Positions 25,985 through 34,882 of a stretch of 64,000 nucleotides of DNA are shown here, one piece after another. Each line of letters begins with the position of its first letter. Within the stretch, counting starts at the first letter, position 1. Where the stretch lies: NCBI GenBank assembly GCA_035535995.1, contig DATLOZ010000016.1, positions 138,395 through 202,394 of the forward strand, read 5' to 3'. Below the pieces are notes generated by a model. The model saw only the letters and a program-made list of their open reading frames with translations. It was not told the DNA's origin and did not search any database. Source of the DNA: JANYCO01 sp035535995 (GTDB lineage: Bacteria > Bacteroidota > Bacteroidia > Cytophagales > Cytophagaceae). The position numbers were made by a program, and so were the translations under genes.

Positions 25985-26003
25985 AATTGTACTCTTAATA
26001 AGA

Positions 26004-26222
26004 CTATTTGTATCTGAATACTATTCTTCCTTTCGTTAAATCATAAGGAGACATTTCTAATCTGATTCTATCTCCTGTGAGGATCTTAATATAATTCATC
26101 CTCATTTTACCTGAAATATGGGCGATGACCTGGTGGCCATTTTCCAATTCTACACGGAACATTGCATTTGATAATGCTTCTAAGATTGTTCCGTCTTGTT
26201 CGATCGATGACTGTTTTGCCAT
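26004..26222 (-). CDS. infA: Translation initiation factor IF-1
   Basis: The 72-residue OB-fold protein contains QDGTILEALSNAMFRVELENG, read in two parts, and ends TKGRIVFRYK, typical of IF-1. It binds the A site of the 30S subunit during initiation. It lies five bases downstream of map. Confidence 0.98.
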   Translation of the reverse strand: MAKQSSIEQDGTILEALSNAMFRVELENGHQVIAHISGKMRMNYIKILTGDRIRLEMSPYDLTKGRIVFRYK

Positions 26223-26227
26223 TAATT

Positions 26228-27001
26228 TTATTCTCCCAGTATTTCTTCTATATATTTGAATGTAGTAAGAATTTCGGCTTGGCCTTTTCGTACTACTACT
26301 GTATGCTCAAAGTGTGCTGATGGCTTCCTATCTACTGTTCTGATTGTCCATCCATCATTTTCTTGAAAGATATTTTTCTTCCCCTGATTTACCATCGGCT
26401 CGATTGCAATGACCATTCCTTCTTGCAATCTAACTCCTGTACCTTTTTTACCGTAGTTAGGAACTTCTGGTTCTTCGTGAAGACTCTTTCCCAGTCCATG
26501 TCCTACCAATTCTCTCACTACTGAATAACCATCTTTTTCAACAAAGCTTTGGATCGCATGTCCTATATCGCCGGTTCTATTTCCAGCTACCGCTTGTTGA
26601 ATGCCTACATACAAAGATTCTTTGGTTGATTTCAGAAGTTTTCTTTTTTCTTCCGAAATTATTCCTACAGGGTAGGTGTAAGCACTGTCGCTATGAAATC
26701 CATCGAGAAAAACACCACCGTCAACAGAGATGATATCTCCTTCTTGCAGTTGGTAATCTCCTGGCATTCCATGAACTACTACTTCATTAACACTAATACA
26801 CAAAGAACTTGGATATCCTTTATAACCTTTAAACGAAGGCTTTCCTCCATTTTTAGTTATAAAATCATAAGCTATTTTATCTAACTCAGAAGTCTTTACT
26901 CCTGGTTTTATATTTTTTGCGACTTCTGCATGTGTCCGACCTAAAATATCTGCACTTTTTTTAATTAGTTTGATTTCTTCGTCGGTTTTGCAATAAATCA
27001 T
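26228..27001 (-). CDS. map: Type I methionine aminopeptidase
   Basis: The 257-residue enzyme has the pita-bread fold. Metal ligands are in VDGGVFLDGFHSD (two Asp), GHGLGKSLHEEP (His) and the glutamates of AIEPM and HFEHTVVV. It removes the initiator methionine from new proteins. It follows secY by six bases, a standard position in Bacteroidota and Gram-positive spc operons. Confidence 0.97.
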   Translation of the reverse strand: MIYCKTDEEIKLIKKSADILGRTHAEVAKNIKPGVKTSELDKIAYDFITKNGGKPSFKGYKGYPSSLCISVNEVVVHGMPGDYQLQEGDIISVDGGVFLDGFHSDSAYTYPVGIISEEKRKLLKSTKESLYVGIQQAVAGNRTGDIGHAIQSFVEKDGYSVVRELVGHGLGKSLHEEPEVPNYGKKGTGVRLQEGMVIAIEPMVNQGKKNIFQENDGWTIRTVDRKPSAHFEHTVVVRKGQAEILTTFKYIEEILGE

Positions 27002-27007
27002 AATTAT

Positions 27008-28333
27008 CTATACCATTGCAGCAGTTTCCTGCGTGCGACCTTTTATTCTTCCGGTTTTCATCATACCATCATATTGTCTTACCAGAAGGTAGCTTTCAAC
27101 TTGTTGCAAAGTATCTAACACTACACCAACCAGAATCAACAAAGATGTTCCCCCGAAGAAGTAAGCAAAATCTCTTTGTACACCAGCTATGTAAGCAAAT
27201 GCAGGCATTGAAGCTATCACTGCCAGGAATAATGCTCCAGGCAAGGTGATTTTAGACAATACTTGATCTATATATTCTGAAGTAGCTTCTCCAGGTTTTA
27301 TACCAGGAATAAACCCTCCGTTTCTTCTCATATCTTCTGCAATCTGACGAGGGTTGATTGAGATAGCAGTATAGAAGAACGTGAATAGGATGATCAATAC
27401 TGCGGTAGCAACATTATATTGCCATGAAGTAAAATCTCCGAAAGCCATTGTAATAGAAGCTACATTTTCGTTTTCAGGAAACAATGATGCAATCAATGAA
27501 GGCAGAAACATTACTGACTGTGCGAAGATGATTGGCATTACTCCTGCTCCGATAACTTTTAGAGGAAGATATTGTCTTTGTCCACCTACTGTTTGATTGC
27601 CAATAATCTGTTTAGCATATTGTACCGGAATTCTTCTTACTGCTTGAGTGATTGCAACCACTCCCATGATAATAAAGAAGAAGGCTACTAATTCAATGAT
27701 GAACGGTAGTGCTCCTTTCAATTCTCTTGTCAGAGCTTCTGATAAAATTGCTTGTGGTAATCTAGAAATGATACCAACCATGATCAACATAGAAATACCA
27801 TTACCAATTCCTTTATCGGTGATTTTTTCACCTAACCATAAACAAAACATTGTACCGGAAACAAGGGTAGCAATTCTTGTGATCATGTAAGCAGATCCAT
27901 CCATTCCGGAAAGAATCATTTCTGGCTTTACATAAGTAGCTAAGTAACCTACAGACTGTGCAGTCGCTACTACTACGGTTAATATTCTAGTGTAATTATT
28001 TACTTTCTTTCTTCCGGAATCACCTTCCTTCTGAAGTTTTTGCATATATGGCCAAGCAAATCCAAGCAACTGGATTACGATGGATGCAGTAATGTAAGGC
28101 ATGATACCAAGACCCAGCACAGAAACATTGCTGAATGCTCCCCCACTAAAGGTATTGATTACTCCTAAAATACCTGTTACCTCAGATTGTCCTACTTGTT
28201 TAGGATCAACTCCTGGTAATACGATAAAGGAACCTAATCTAAAGACAACCAAAAAACCAAGAGTATAGAATATCCTGGTTCTCAGTTCTTCAATAGAAAA
28301 TATATTCTGTATGGTCTGTATAAACCTTTTCAT
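27008..28333 (-). CDS. secY: Protein translocase subunit SecY
   Basis: The 441-residue channel protein has ten membrane helices. It carries conserved SecY segments such as RLGSFIVLPGVDP, LGIMPYITASIVIQLL and the cytosolic loops around NPRQIAEDMRRNGGFIPGI. It forms the SecYEG pore in the inner membrane. It lies between rplO and map. Confidence 0.98.
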   Translation of the reverse strand: MKRFIQTIQNIFSIEELRTRIFYTLGFLVVFRLGSFIVLPGVDPKQVGQSEVTGILGVINTFSGGAFSNVSVLGLGIMPYITASIVIQLLGFAWPYMQKLQKEGDSGRKKVNNYTRILTVVVATAQSVGYLATYVKPEMILSGMDGSAYMITRIATLVSGTMFCLWLGEKITDKGIGNGISMLIMVGIISRLPQAILSEALTRELKGALPFIIELVAFFFIIMGVVAITQAVRRIPVQYAKQIIGNQTVGGQRQYLPLKVIGAGVMPIIFAQSVMFLPSLIASLFPENENVASITMAFGDFTSWQYNVATAVLIILFTFFYTAISINPRQIAEDMRRNGGFIPGIKPGEATSEYIDQVLSKITLPGALFLAVIASMPAFAYIAGVQRDFAYFFGGTSLLILVGVVLDTLQQVESYLLVRQYDGMMKTGRIKGRTQETAAMV

Positions 28334-28341
28334 GAATGCTA

Positions 28342-28788
28342 TTATAATACGGTTGCTTTACCACCAGCTTTTTCAATAGCTGCAATTGCTGCCTTTGAGA
28401 AAGCGTGCACGGTTACATCAACTTTAGTTTTCAATTCGCCACGAGACAAAATTTTAACTCTATCGTTTTTGGCGCAAAGACCATTTTGCAAAAGAGTATC
28501 GAATGTAATAGTAGTCAAAGCTGCTTTAGAAGCTAACTCTTGTAGTGTATCAAGGTTAATCGCTTTATATTCTACTTTGTTAGGGTTGTTAAAACCGAAT
28601 TTAGGCAAACGTCTGTAAAGAGGCATTTGACCACCTTCGAATCCAATCTTGCTTGAATATCCCGATCTTGATTTAGCACCTTTGTGACCTCTTGTAGAAG
28701 TACCACCTTTGCCTGAACCAGTACCACGACCTATTCTTTTCTCAGATTTTACAGACCCTTTAGCAGGTGTTAATGTATTAAGTTTCAT
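28342..28788 (-). CDS. rplO: Ribosomal protein L15
   Basis: The 148-residue protein begins MKLNTLTPAKGSVKSEKRIG and contains the glycine-rich GRGTGSGKGGTSTRGHKG stretch. I chose the ATG at 28788, which matches known L15 starts and lies four bases after the rpmD stop. A longer frame from 28812 adds eight unconserved residues and would overlap rpmD. L15 is a late 50S assembly protein. Confidence 0.97.
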   Translation of the reverse strand: MKLNTLTPAKGSVKSEKRIGRGTGSGKGGTSTRGHKGAKSRSGYSSKIGFEGGQMPLYRRLPKFGFNNPNKVEYKAINLDTLQELASKAALTTITFDTLLQNGLCAKNDRVKILSRGELKTKVDVTVHAFSKAAIAAIEKAGGKATVL

Positions 28789-28792
28789 TTTA

Positions 28793-28972
28793 TTATAATT
28801 CAGTAACTGCAATTAAATGACTTACTTTCTTGATCATTCCTTTAATCTGAGGAGTAGCTTCCACTTCTACAGATTTATTCATCTTACCTAGACCTAGAGC
28901 CTGAATAGTTAGTTTCTGATCTTTTGGGCGGTCGATTAAACTTCTTACCTGGGTAATTTTTACCTTAGCCAT
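28793..28972 (-). CDS. rpmD: Ribosomal protein L30
   Basis: A 59-codon frame begins MAKVKITQVRSLIDRPKDQK and contains TIQALGLGKMNKSVEV, the L30 core. It occupies the normal position between rpsE and rplO, two bases after rpsE. It is a small 50S protein. Confidence 0.96.
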   Translation of the reverse strand: MAKVKITQVRSLIDRPKDQKLTIQALGLGKMNKSVEVEATPQIKGMIKKVSHLIAVTEL

Positions 28973-28974
28973 TG

Positions 28975-29493
28975 TTATTTTCCGTTAAATACTTTTGTTA
29001 AAGCAACTCCTCTTTGATTTGCCACTACGTGTGGAGCTCTCATTTTAAGTAAAGCATCGAAAGTAGCTTTTACCACGTTGTGAGGGTTTGAAGAACCTTT
29101 TGATTTAGCAAGTACGTCTTTCACTCCTGCACTTTCCAACACAGCACGCATCGCACCACCGGCGATTACTCCCGTACCGGTTGCTGCTGGTTTTAGGAAA
29201 ACAAAACCACCACTGTACTTACCGTGGATTGCATGAGGCACTGTACCTTTCAATACAGGAACTTTGATCAAGTTTTTCTTTGCATCCTCGATTCCTTTAG
29301 TGATTGCATCCGTTACTTCATTTGCTTTTCCCAAGCCATAACCTACAACGCCATCACCATTTCCTACTACTACGATAGCAGCGAAGCTGAACCTACGTCC
29401 ACCTTTTACCACTTTGGTAACTCTACCGATAGAAACAACTTTTTCTTTTAAGTCGATTTCGCTAGCTTTAACTACTTTTGTATTTTGAGACAT
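28975..29493 (-). CDS. rpsE: Ribosomal protein S5
   Basis: The 172-residue protein has the double-stranded RNA-binding N-terminal domain (VVKGGRRFSFAAIVVVGNGDG region). The C-terminal domain is marked by GTGVIAGGAMRAVLESAGV and GSSNPHNVVKAT. S5 is important for decoding accuracy and the mRNA entry helicase. Neighbours rplR and rpmD are as expected. Confidence 0.98.
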   Translation of the reverse strand: MSQNTKVVKASEIDLKEKVVSIGRVTKVVKGGRRFSFAAIVVVGNGDGVVGYGLGKANEVTDAITKGIEDAKKNLIKVPVLKGTVPHAIHGKYSGGFVFLKPAATGTGVIAGGAMRAVLESAGVKDVLAKSKGSSNPHNVVKATFDALLKMRAPHVVANQRGVALTKVFNGK

Positions 29494-29499
29494 ATCTTC

Positions 29500-29847
29500 T
29501 TAGAATTTTAGGCCGCCTTCGCGTGCACCTTCTGCTAATGCTTTTACTCTTCCGTGGTATAGATAACCACCTCTGTCAAATACCACTTCTGTGATACCTG
29601 CCGCTTTAGCTTTTTCAGCTATTGCCATTCCTACTTTTTTAGAAAGTTCTGATTTAGTACCTTTCTCAGTTAGTTTAGCTGATGAAGCACTTGCCAGAGT
29701 TTTTCCAGTAAGGTCATCAATTACTTGAACATAGATACCAGCATTACTTCTGAAAACAGAAAGCCTTGGTTTAGTAGTAGTACCAGAAATTTTCTTTCTA
29801 ATTCCTCTACTAATTCTTAATCTTCTTAAACTTTTTACAGTTGCCAT
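29500..29847 (-). CDS. rplR: Ribosomal protein L18
   Basis: The 115-residue protein contains RLSVFRSNAGIYVQVIDD and ends FDRGGYLYHGRVKALAEGAR, the L18 signature. It binds 5S rRNA. It lies between rplF and rpsE. Confidence 0.98.
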   Translation of the reverse strand: MATVKSLRRLRISRGIRKKISGTTTKPRLSVFRSNAGIYVQVIDDLTGKTLASASSAKLTEKGTKSELSKKVGMAIAEKAKAAGITEVVFDRGGYLYHGRVKALAEGAREGGLKF

Positions 29848-29897
29848 TTTAAAATTTATTAAAATGATTGGGTTTCCCCTTTCTATTATTTACTTAA

Positions 29898-30449
29898 TTA
29901 TTTCGCAGCAGTTTTACCAGCTTTTCTTCTAACCACTTCATCCACGAAGCGAACACCTTTACCTTTGTATGGTTCAACTTTACGAAGTGATCTAATTTTA
30001 GCGGCTACCTGGCCGATCAGTTGTTTATCAATTCCTTCTAGTGTAACAACCGGGTTCTTACCTTTTTCAGTTACCGCTTTTGCAGCGATTTCTGTAGGAA
30101 GAGCAAGGAAAATATTGTGTGAGTATCCAAGGCTAAGCTCAAGAATATTGCCGATAGCATTTGCTTTGAAACCCACTCCGACAAGCTCAAGATCAATTTT
30201 ATATCCTTCGCTTACACCTTTAACCATATTAGCGATCAATGATCTGTAAAGACCATGAAGTGCTTTATGTCTTTTTTGATCTGTAGGACGGATAACTTCA
30301 ATTTTACCATCTGCTACATTTACTTTGATATCTGGATCAATCGCCTGTGTAAGAGTACCTTTAGGGCCTTTTACTACCACATTGTTGCCAGTTACTGTTA
30401 CTTCTACTTTAGCTGGCAGTGCGATGGGGTTTTTACCGATTCTTGACAT
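29898..30449 (-). CDS. rplF: Ribosomal protein L6
   Basis: The 183-residue protein begins MSRIGKNPIALPAKVEVTV, has two related L6 domains, and ends with the RNA-binding KVEPYKGKGVRF motif. The ATG at 30449 is the conserved start. A frame open to 30509 would add 20 unrelated residues and overlap the rpsH 3' end. Confidence 0.97.
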   Translation of the reverse strand: MSRIGKNPIALPAKVEVTVTGNNVVVKGPKGTLTQAIDPDIKVNVADGKIEVIRPTDQKRHKALHGLYRSLIANMVKGVSEGYKIDLELVGVGFKANAIGNILELSLGYSHNIFLALPTEIAAKAVTEKGKNPVVTLEGIDKQLIGQVAAKIRSLRKVEPYKGKGVRFVDEVVRRKAGKTAAK

Positions 30450-30493
30450 ACTTTTATACTTTAATAAGTTGTAATCAACCTGTGAATTAATAA

Positions 30494-30889
30494 TTAATAA
30501 ACGTAGCAAAGAACTTCGCCACCGATATGCATTTCTCTAGCTTCTTTATCAGAAACAACTCCTTTAGATGTAGAAAGGATTGCAATACCTAATCCATTAA
30601 GTACTCTTGGAAGTTCTTCTGCAGACTTATATTTTCTAAGACCTGGCTTACTCACTCTTTCCAAGTGTACAATCGCAGGTTCTTTATCAACTGGATTGTA
30701 TTTCAAGGCAATTTTGATTGTACCTTGTACATTGCTATCCTCGAATTTATAGCTTTGAATGTACCCTTTATCATGAAGTACTTTTGTAATTTCCTTCTTG
30801 ATATTAGAAGCAGGAATCTCTACAATGCGGTGTTTTGCTTTCACTGCATTTCTGAGTCTGGTCAGGTAATCTGCGATAGGATCAGTCAT
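30494..30889 (-). CDS. rpsH: Ribosomal protein S8
   Basis: The 131-residue protein has MTDPIADYLTRLRNA at the N-terminus and the C-terminal ILSTSKGVVSDKEAREMHIGG, typical of S8. It binds the central domain of 16S rRNA and in many bacteria represses the spc operon by binding its mRNA. A 113-base gap with a promoter-like motif and a hairpin separates it from rpsN. Confidence 0.98.
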   Translation of the reverse strand: MTDPIADYLTRLRNAVKAKHRIVEIPASNIKKEITKVLHDKGYIQSYKFEDSNVQGTIKIALKYNPVDKEPAIVHLERVSKPGLRKYKSAEELPRVLNGLGIAILSTSKGVVSDKEAREMHIGGEVLCYVY

Positions 30890-30939
30890 ATCTATCTTTA
30901 TTTTATAATAAATTCGTTATCAGTCATTAAAATTTAAAA

Positions 30940-30964
30940 GCCCTGAAATAGGGCTGCAAAGTTA
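30940..30964 (-). promoter_or_regulatory. Internal promoter element and hairpin before rpsH
   Basis: On the minus strand TAACTTTGC (30956-30964) fits the -7 consensus. It is followed at once by a GCCCT..AGGGC hairpin (30940-30954) and a T-rich tract. The hairpin may end transcripts coming from rpsN, or lie at the very 5' end of a new rpsH transcript. No clear -33 element is seen. Confidence 0.5.
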
Positions 30965-31002
30965 AGAAAGTTTTCTAATAAAAAAAACAATCTTATGAAT
31001 TA

Positions 31003-31272
31003 TTACCAGCTTGCTTTGGTAACACCTGGGATTTTGCCTGCGTTTGCCATATCTCTAAAGAAATTACGGCAAATACCAAACTTTCTCATATATCCTTTTG
31101 GTCTACCAGAAAGCTTACATCTATTGTGTAATCTTATAGGAGAAGCATTTTTAGGAAGTTTATCCAGACCTTCATAGTCGCCTGCTTCTTTAAGAGCTTT
31201 TCTTTTAGCAGCGTATTTAGCTACTGTTTTAACTCTTTTTCTTTCTCTTGCTTTTGCTGATTCTTTAGCCAT
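31003..31272 (-). CDS. rpsN: Ribosomal protein S14 (zinc-free long form)
   Basis: The 89-residue protein has PIRLHNRCKLSGRPKGYMRK and ends GKIPGVTKASW, the usual S14 end. The CxxC zinc pairs of the short form are absent, so this is the long zinc-independent type. It is a 30S head protein between rplE and rpsH. Confidence 0.97.
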   Translation of the reverse strand: MAKESAKARERKRVKTVAKYAAKRKALKEAGDYEGLDKLPKNASPIRLHNRCKLSGRPKGYMRKFGICRNFFRDMANAGKIPGVTKASW

Positions 31273-31277
31273 TTTAG

Positions 31278-31832
31278 TTATTTTTTAAGAGATGCGAAAG
31301 GCATACCGAAAGCCTTTAGCAGTTCAAAACTTTCTTCGTCTGTAGTAGCGGTAGTAACAAAAGTAATATCCATACCAGAAATTTTTGCTACTTTATCGAT
31401 GCTGATCTCTGGGAAAATGATTTGCTCTTTTACACCAAGAGTATAGTTTCCTTTTCCATCAAAACCTTTATCGCTGATTCCTTTGAAGTCACGTACACGT
31501 GGAAGTGCCACGGTTACAAGTCTATCGAAGAATTCGTACATTTTTTCTCCTCTAAGAGTAACTTTTGCTCCGATAGGAACGCCAGCTCTTAATTTGAAGT
31601 TGGAGATATCTTTTTTAGATTTAGTTGCCAGCGCTTTTTGACCAGTGATGGTAGTAAGCTCATCAACACCTACTTCTACTAATTTCTTATCTGCTACTGC
31701 AGCACCGATACCTTTATTAACCACAATCTTTGTGATCTTTGGTACCTGCATGATTGATTTGTACTGAAATTTAGATTTCAGAGCAGGTACAACCTCATTA
31801 AGGTATTTATCTTTTAATCTCGGGTTAGCCAT
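31278..31832 (-). CDS. rplE: Ribosomal protein L5
   Basis: The 184-residue protein contains VPKITKIVVNKGIGAAV, KVTLRGEKMYEFFDRLV and the C-terminal ISGMDITFVTTATTDEE, all L5 landmarks. It binds 5S rRNA and contacts P-site tRNA. Its start overlaps the rplX stop by eight bases, which suggests coupled translation. Confidence 0.98.
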   Translation of the reverse strand: MANPRLKDKYLNEVVPALKSKFQYKSIMQVPKITKIVVNKGIGAAVADKKLVEVGVDELTTITGQKALATKSKKDISNFKLRAGVPIGAKVTLRGEKMYEFFDRLVTVALPRVRDFKGISDKGFDGKGNYTLGVKEQIIFPEISIDKVAKISGMDITFVTTATTDEESFELLKAFGMPFASLKK

Positions 31833-32169
31833 TTTTTATTACCTCACCGGTCTTTTTAGAGTATCTAACTAATTTTTTATTGCTATCCAGCTTTCTACCT
31901 ACCTTGGTAGCTTTGCCATTTTTAGGATCTTTCAGTTGAAGGTTGCTCACATGTATAGGAGCTTCTTTTTCTACGATGCTTCCTTGTGGCTTAGTAGCTG
32001 TAGGTTTCAGGTGTCTTTTCACCATATTCAAACCTTCTACGATGGCTTTGTTTTCAGAAACCAATACTTTAGAAACTTTGCCTTCTTTACCTTTAGAATC
32101 GCCAGCGATTACAATTACTGTATCGCCTTTGCGAATGTGTAGCTTTGTTACTTTATTCTTCTTTTCCAT
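31825..32169 (-). CDS. rplX: Ribosomal protein L24
   Basis: The 114-residue protein has the N-terminal KOW motif (IRKGDTVIVIAGDSKGKEG) and VEGLNMVKRHLKPT. It is an early 50S assembly initiator. It starts two bases after the rplN stop and overlaps rplE. Confidence 0.97.
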   Translation of the reverse strand: MEKKNKVTKLHIRKGDTVIVIAGDSKGKEGKVSKVLVSENKAIVEGLNMVKRHLKPTATKPQGSIVEKEAPIHVSNLQLKDPKNGKATKVGRKLDSNKKLVRYSKKTGEVIKNG

Positions 32170-32170
32170 A

Positions 32171-32539
32171 TTATAATACCTCCGGAGCTAAAGAAACGAT
32201 TTTCATAAATTGTTTTTCTCTCAGTTCTCTTGCTACTGGACCGAAGATACGAGTACCTCTTGGTTCGTCCTGGTTGTTCAACAACACGGCTGCGTTGTCA
32301 GAGAATCTGATATAAGAACCATCTGGTCTTCTTATCTCCTTTTTAGTTCTTACGATCACGGCTTTTGAAACGGTTCCTTTTTTAACGTTTCCTGTGCTCA
32401 GCGCCGACTTAACAGTGACTACAATTTTATCACCGATGGAAGCATACTTTCTCTTAGTACCGCCAAGTACTCTGATCACCAATACTTCTTTGGCTCCGCT
32501 ATTGTCTGCTACCGTTAACCTGGATTCTTGCTGTATCAT
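32171..32539 (-). CDS. rplN: Ribosomal protein L14
   Basis: The 122-residue protein starts MIQQESRLTVADNSGAKEVL and ends FMKIVSLAPEVL, the universal L14 pattern. It lies at the subunit interface. About 47 bases follow rpsQ, including a TCCGC..GGCGGA palindrome. Confidence 0.98.
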   Translation of the reverse strand: MIQQESRLTVADNSGAKEVLVIRVLGGTKRKYASIGDKIVVTVKSALSTGNVKKGTVSKAVIVRTKKEIRRPDGSYIRFSDNAAVLLNNQDEPRGTRIFGPVARELREKQFMKIVSLAPEVL

Positions 32540-32586
32540 TTTATTTTAAATTTTGTCCGCTGGTGGCGGATATAATTAATTATTAA

Positions 32587-32844
32587 TTATTTTGCTTTCT
32601 CGATTACTTCAACCAATCTCCAACGCTTAAGTTTGCTAAGAGGTCTGGTTTCCATAATTTTCACAACATCACCTATAGCACACTCATTTTTTTCATCATG
32701 AGCCATAAATTTGGTAGTTTTCTTTACGAATTTACCGTACATGCCATGCTTTACTTTACGCTCTACTGCAACAGTGATAGATTTAGTCATTTTGTTACTT
32801 ACGACTTTACCTACTCTTTCTTTTCTAAAATTTCTTTCTTCCAT
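32587..32844 (-). CDS. rpsQ: Ribosomal protein S17
   Basis: The 85-residue OB-fold protein contains RKERVGKVVSNKMTKSITVA and the TRPLSKLKRWRLVEVIEKA end, typical of S17. It binds the 5' domain of 16S rRNA. Confidence 0.97.
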   Translation of the reverse strand: MEERNFRKERVGKVVSNKMTKSITVAVERKVKHGMYGKFVKKTTKFMAHDEKNECAIGDVVKIMETRPLSKLKRWRLVEVIEKAK

Positions 32845-32855
32845 TTCTTTAAGAA

Positions 32856-33047
32856 TTATTGTTGTTTAGCATGTAGCACTGTTTTAAGCCTAGCTACTAC
32901 TTTTTTAGTTTCTCTAATCTTCATAGGATTTTCTATAGGAGAAACAGCATGTCCGAATTTTAACCTTCTTAGGTTTTCTTCTTCGGCAGCGATCTGGGTA
33001 TTTAGTTCTTCTACTGACAGATCTTGAATGTTAACTTTCTTTTTCAT
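32856..33047 (-). CDS. rpmC: Ribosomal protein L29
   Basis: The 63-residue helical protein contains DLSVEELNTQIAAEEENL and IRETKKVVARLKTVL. L29 lies at the peptide exit tunnel. It is placed between rplP and rpsQ as in other spc/S10 clusters. Confidence 0.96.
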   Translation of the reverse strand: MKKKVNIQDLSVEELNTQIAAEEENLRRLKFGHAVSPIENPMKIRETKKVVARLKTVLHAKQQ

Positions 33048-33052
33048 AAATG

Positions 33053-33472
33053 TTATGCAACGTAGTCAGGACGTACAACAAAGCTTGTTCTTACTGGTAA
33101 TTTCTGAGCCGCAAGTCTCATAGAGTCTTGTGCTACTTGTAATGTTACACCAGCTGATTCGAAAATGATAGTACCGGGTTTTACTACTGCTACCCAATAT
33201 TCCGGAGCTCCTTTACCTTTACCCATACGTACTTCAGCAGGTTTTTTAGTGATTGGTTTATCAGGGAATATTCTGATCCAAACTTGACCTTCTCTTTTCA
33301 TTGCACGAGTAACAGAGATACGAGCTGCCTCTAACTGACGAGCAGTGATTCTACCTGGCTCCAATGCTTTGATTGCAAATGTACCGAAAGAGATGATAGC
33401 GCCTCTTGTAGCAACACCTCTTACTCTACCTTTTTGCTGTTTTCTGTATGTTGTTCTTTTAGGTTGTAACAT
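33053..33472 (-). CDS. rplP: Ribosomal protein L16
   Basis: The 139-residue protein starts MLQPKRTTYRKQQKGRVRG and has IRIFPDKPITKKPAEVRMGK and KGAPEYWVAVVKPG, the L16 signature. It helps place the aminoacyl-tRNA in the A site. Confidence 0.98.
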   Translation of the reverse strand: MLQPKRTTYRKQQKGRVRGVATRGAIISFGTFAIKALEPGRITARQLEAARISVTRAMKREGQVWIRIFPDKPITKKPAEVRMGKGKGAPEYWVAVVKPGTIIFESAGVTLQVAQDSMRLAAQKLPVRTSFVVRPDYVA

Positions 33473-33512
33473 TGTATTAATATTTTAACCTGGAAATTAA
33501 CTCCAGAGATTA

Positions 33513-34298
33513 TTATTTATCTGATCTTCTTTTGTTATGACCACCTTTATTATGACCACCTCTGTTATCAGGTCTTCTTCTCTTTGGTCCGTCGTTTTCG
33601 TTGGTATTTGAATTACCCCCCCCAGCATTTGCATTTGCGGTCATTACTCCTATATTTGGAGAAAGATCTCTTTTGCCATAAACTTCGCCTTTGAAGATCC
33701 AAACTTTCACACCGATTTTACCATAAACGGTTTGTGCTTCAGAGATTGCATAATCTACATCAGCTCTAAGAGTGTGAAGAGGTACTCTACCTTCTTTGTA
33801 TCCTTCCGTTCTTGCCATTTCAGCACCGCCAAGACGACCGGATAATCTAACTTTGATACCTAGTGCTCCTACTCTCATAGTAGCTGCGATCGCTTGTTTC
33901 ATTGCTCTTCTGAAAGAAATTCTTCCTTCAAGTTGAGAAGCGATTGACTCTCCTACCAGTTTAGCATCAAGCTCAGGTCTTTTGATCTCGAAGATGTTGA
34001 TCTGAACATCTTTGTTCGTGATCTTTTTCAACTCTTCTTTAATTTTATCTACTTCAGCTCCTCCTTTACCAATTACAACACCTGGACGTGCAGTATTGAT
34101 TGTAAGAGTGATTCTTTTCAGTGTTCTTTCAATTACGATTTTAGAAATACCACCTTTAGGGATACGAGCAGCTACATATTTTCTGATTCTTTCATCTTCG
34201 ATCAATTTATCTGAAAATGTTTTTCCGCCGTACCAGTTGGAATCCCAACCTTTAACAACACCTAGTCTGAAGCCTACCGGGCTAACCTTTTGTCCCAT
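33513..34298 (-). CDS. rpsC: Ribosomal protein S3
   Basis: The 261-residue protein starts MGQKVSPVGFRLGVVKGWDS and has the KH motif VVIGKGGAEVDKI and the C-terminal GVKVWIFKGEV. After residue 215 a tail rich in Asn, Gly, His, Arg and Lys (HNKGGHNKRRSDK) extends beyond the usual S3 core. It sits at the mRNA entry site. Confidence 0.98.
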   Translation of the reverse strand: MGQKVSPVGFRLGVVKGWDSNWYGGKTFSDKLIEDERIRKYVAARIPKGGISKIVIERTLKRITLTINTARPGVVIGKGGAEVDKIKEELKKITNKDVQINIFEIKRPELDAKLVGESIASQLEGRISFRRAMKQAIAATMRVGALGIKVRLSGRLGGAEMARTEGYKEGRVPLHTLRADVDYAISEAQTVYGKIGVKVWIFKGEVYGKRDLSPNIGVMTANANAGGGNSNTNENDGPKRRRPDNRGGHNKGGHNKRRSDK

Positions 34299-34303
34299 GA
34301 GTA

Positions 34304-34867
34304 TTATTTATCAGTTTTCTTAGTTGATTTCTTTGTTTCTTTTTTCTCAGCAGTAGCTGTTGACTTCGTAGAAGTTTTTGCTTTCTTATCAGCTTTTTCT
34401 TCTTTCTTCTCTTCTGCTACTACTTTTTTAACAAGTAGTTCAGGAGCGACAAGGCTATCTACTTCAAGCGTAACGTGGTTAGATCTTTTTCTAACTCTGT
34501 ATCCTCTTCCTTGTGGAGCTGGTCTCATTCTTTTCAGAACAGTACCACCATCTACAAAAATATTTTTAACATATAGGTCAGCATCTTCAATGTTTACCGA
34601 AGCATTTTTATTGCTCCAGTCAGAGATAGCAGCTAACAACAATTTTTCTAATCTTGCAGCACCTTGTTTCGCCTGGAATTTAAGGATTGGAAGAGCCTCG
34701 TTAACTCTTTTTCCTCTGATTAGATCTGCTACCAGTCTCATCTTTCTTGTAGACGTAGGAACATCGTTTAATTTGGCTACTGTAGCGCCTTGAGCTTTCG
34801 CTAGTTTGGCAGCTTCTTTTTTCTGCCTTTTTATTACCGATCTTCTTGGTTTAATTCCTGTTTCCAT
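34304..34867 (-). CDS. rplV: Ribosomal protein L22 with long basic tail
   Basis: The 187-residue protein has the L22 core (VPTSTRKMRLVADLIRGKRV, MRPAPQGRGYRVRKRSNHVT). About 60 extra residues rich in Lys, Glu, Thr and Ser follow (KADKKAKTSTKSTATAEKK). A usual L22 is about 110-135 residues. The core lines the exit tunnel; the tail would be on the outside and is probably disordered. Confidence 0.97.
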   Translation of the reverse strand: METGIKPRRSVIKRQKKEAAKLAKAQGATVAKLNDVPTSTRKMRLVADLIRGKRVNEALPILKFQAKQGAARLEKLLLAAISDWSNKNASVNIEDADLYVKNIFVDGGTVLKRMRPAPQGRGYRVRKRSNHVTLEVDSLVAPELLVKKVVAEEKKEEKADKKAKTSTKSTATAEKKETKKSTKKTDK

Positions 34868-34882
34868 CTCAACAATGATTTA

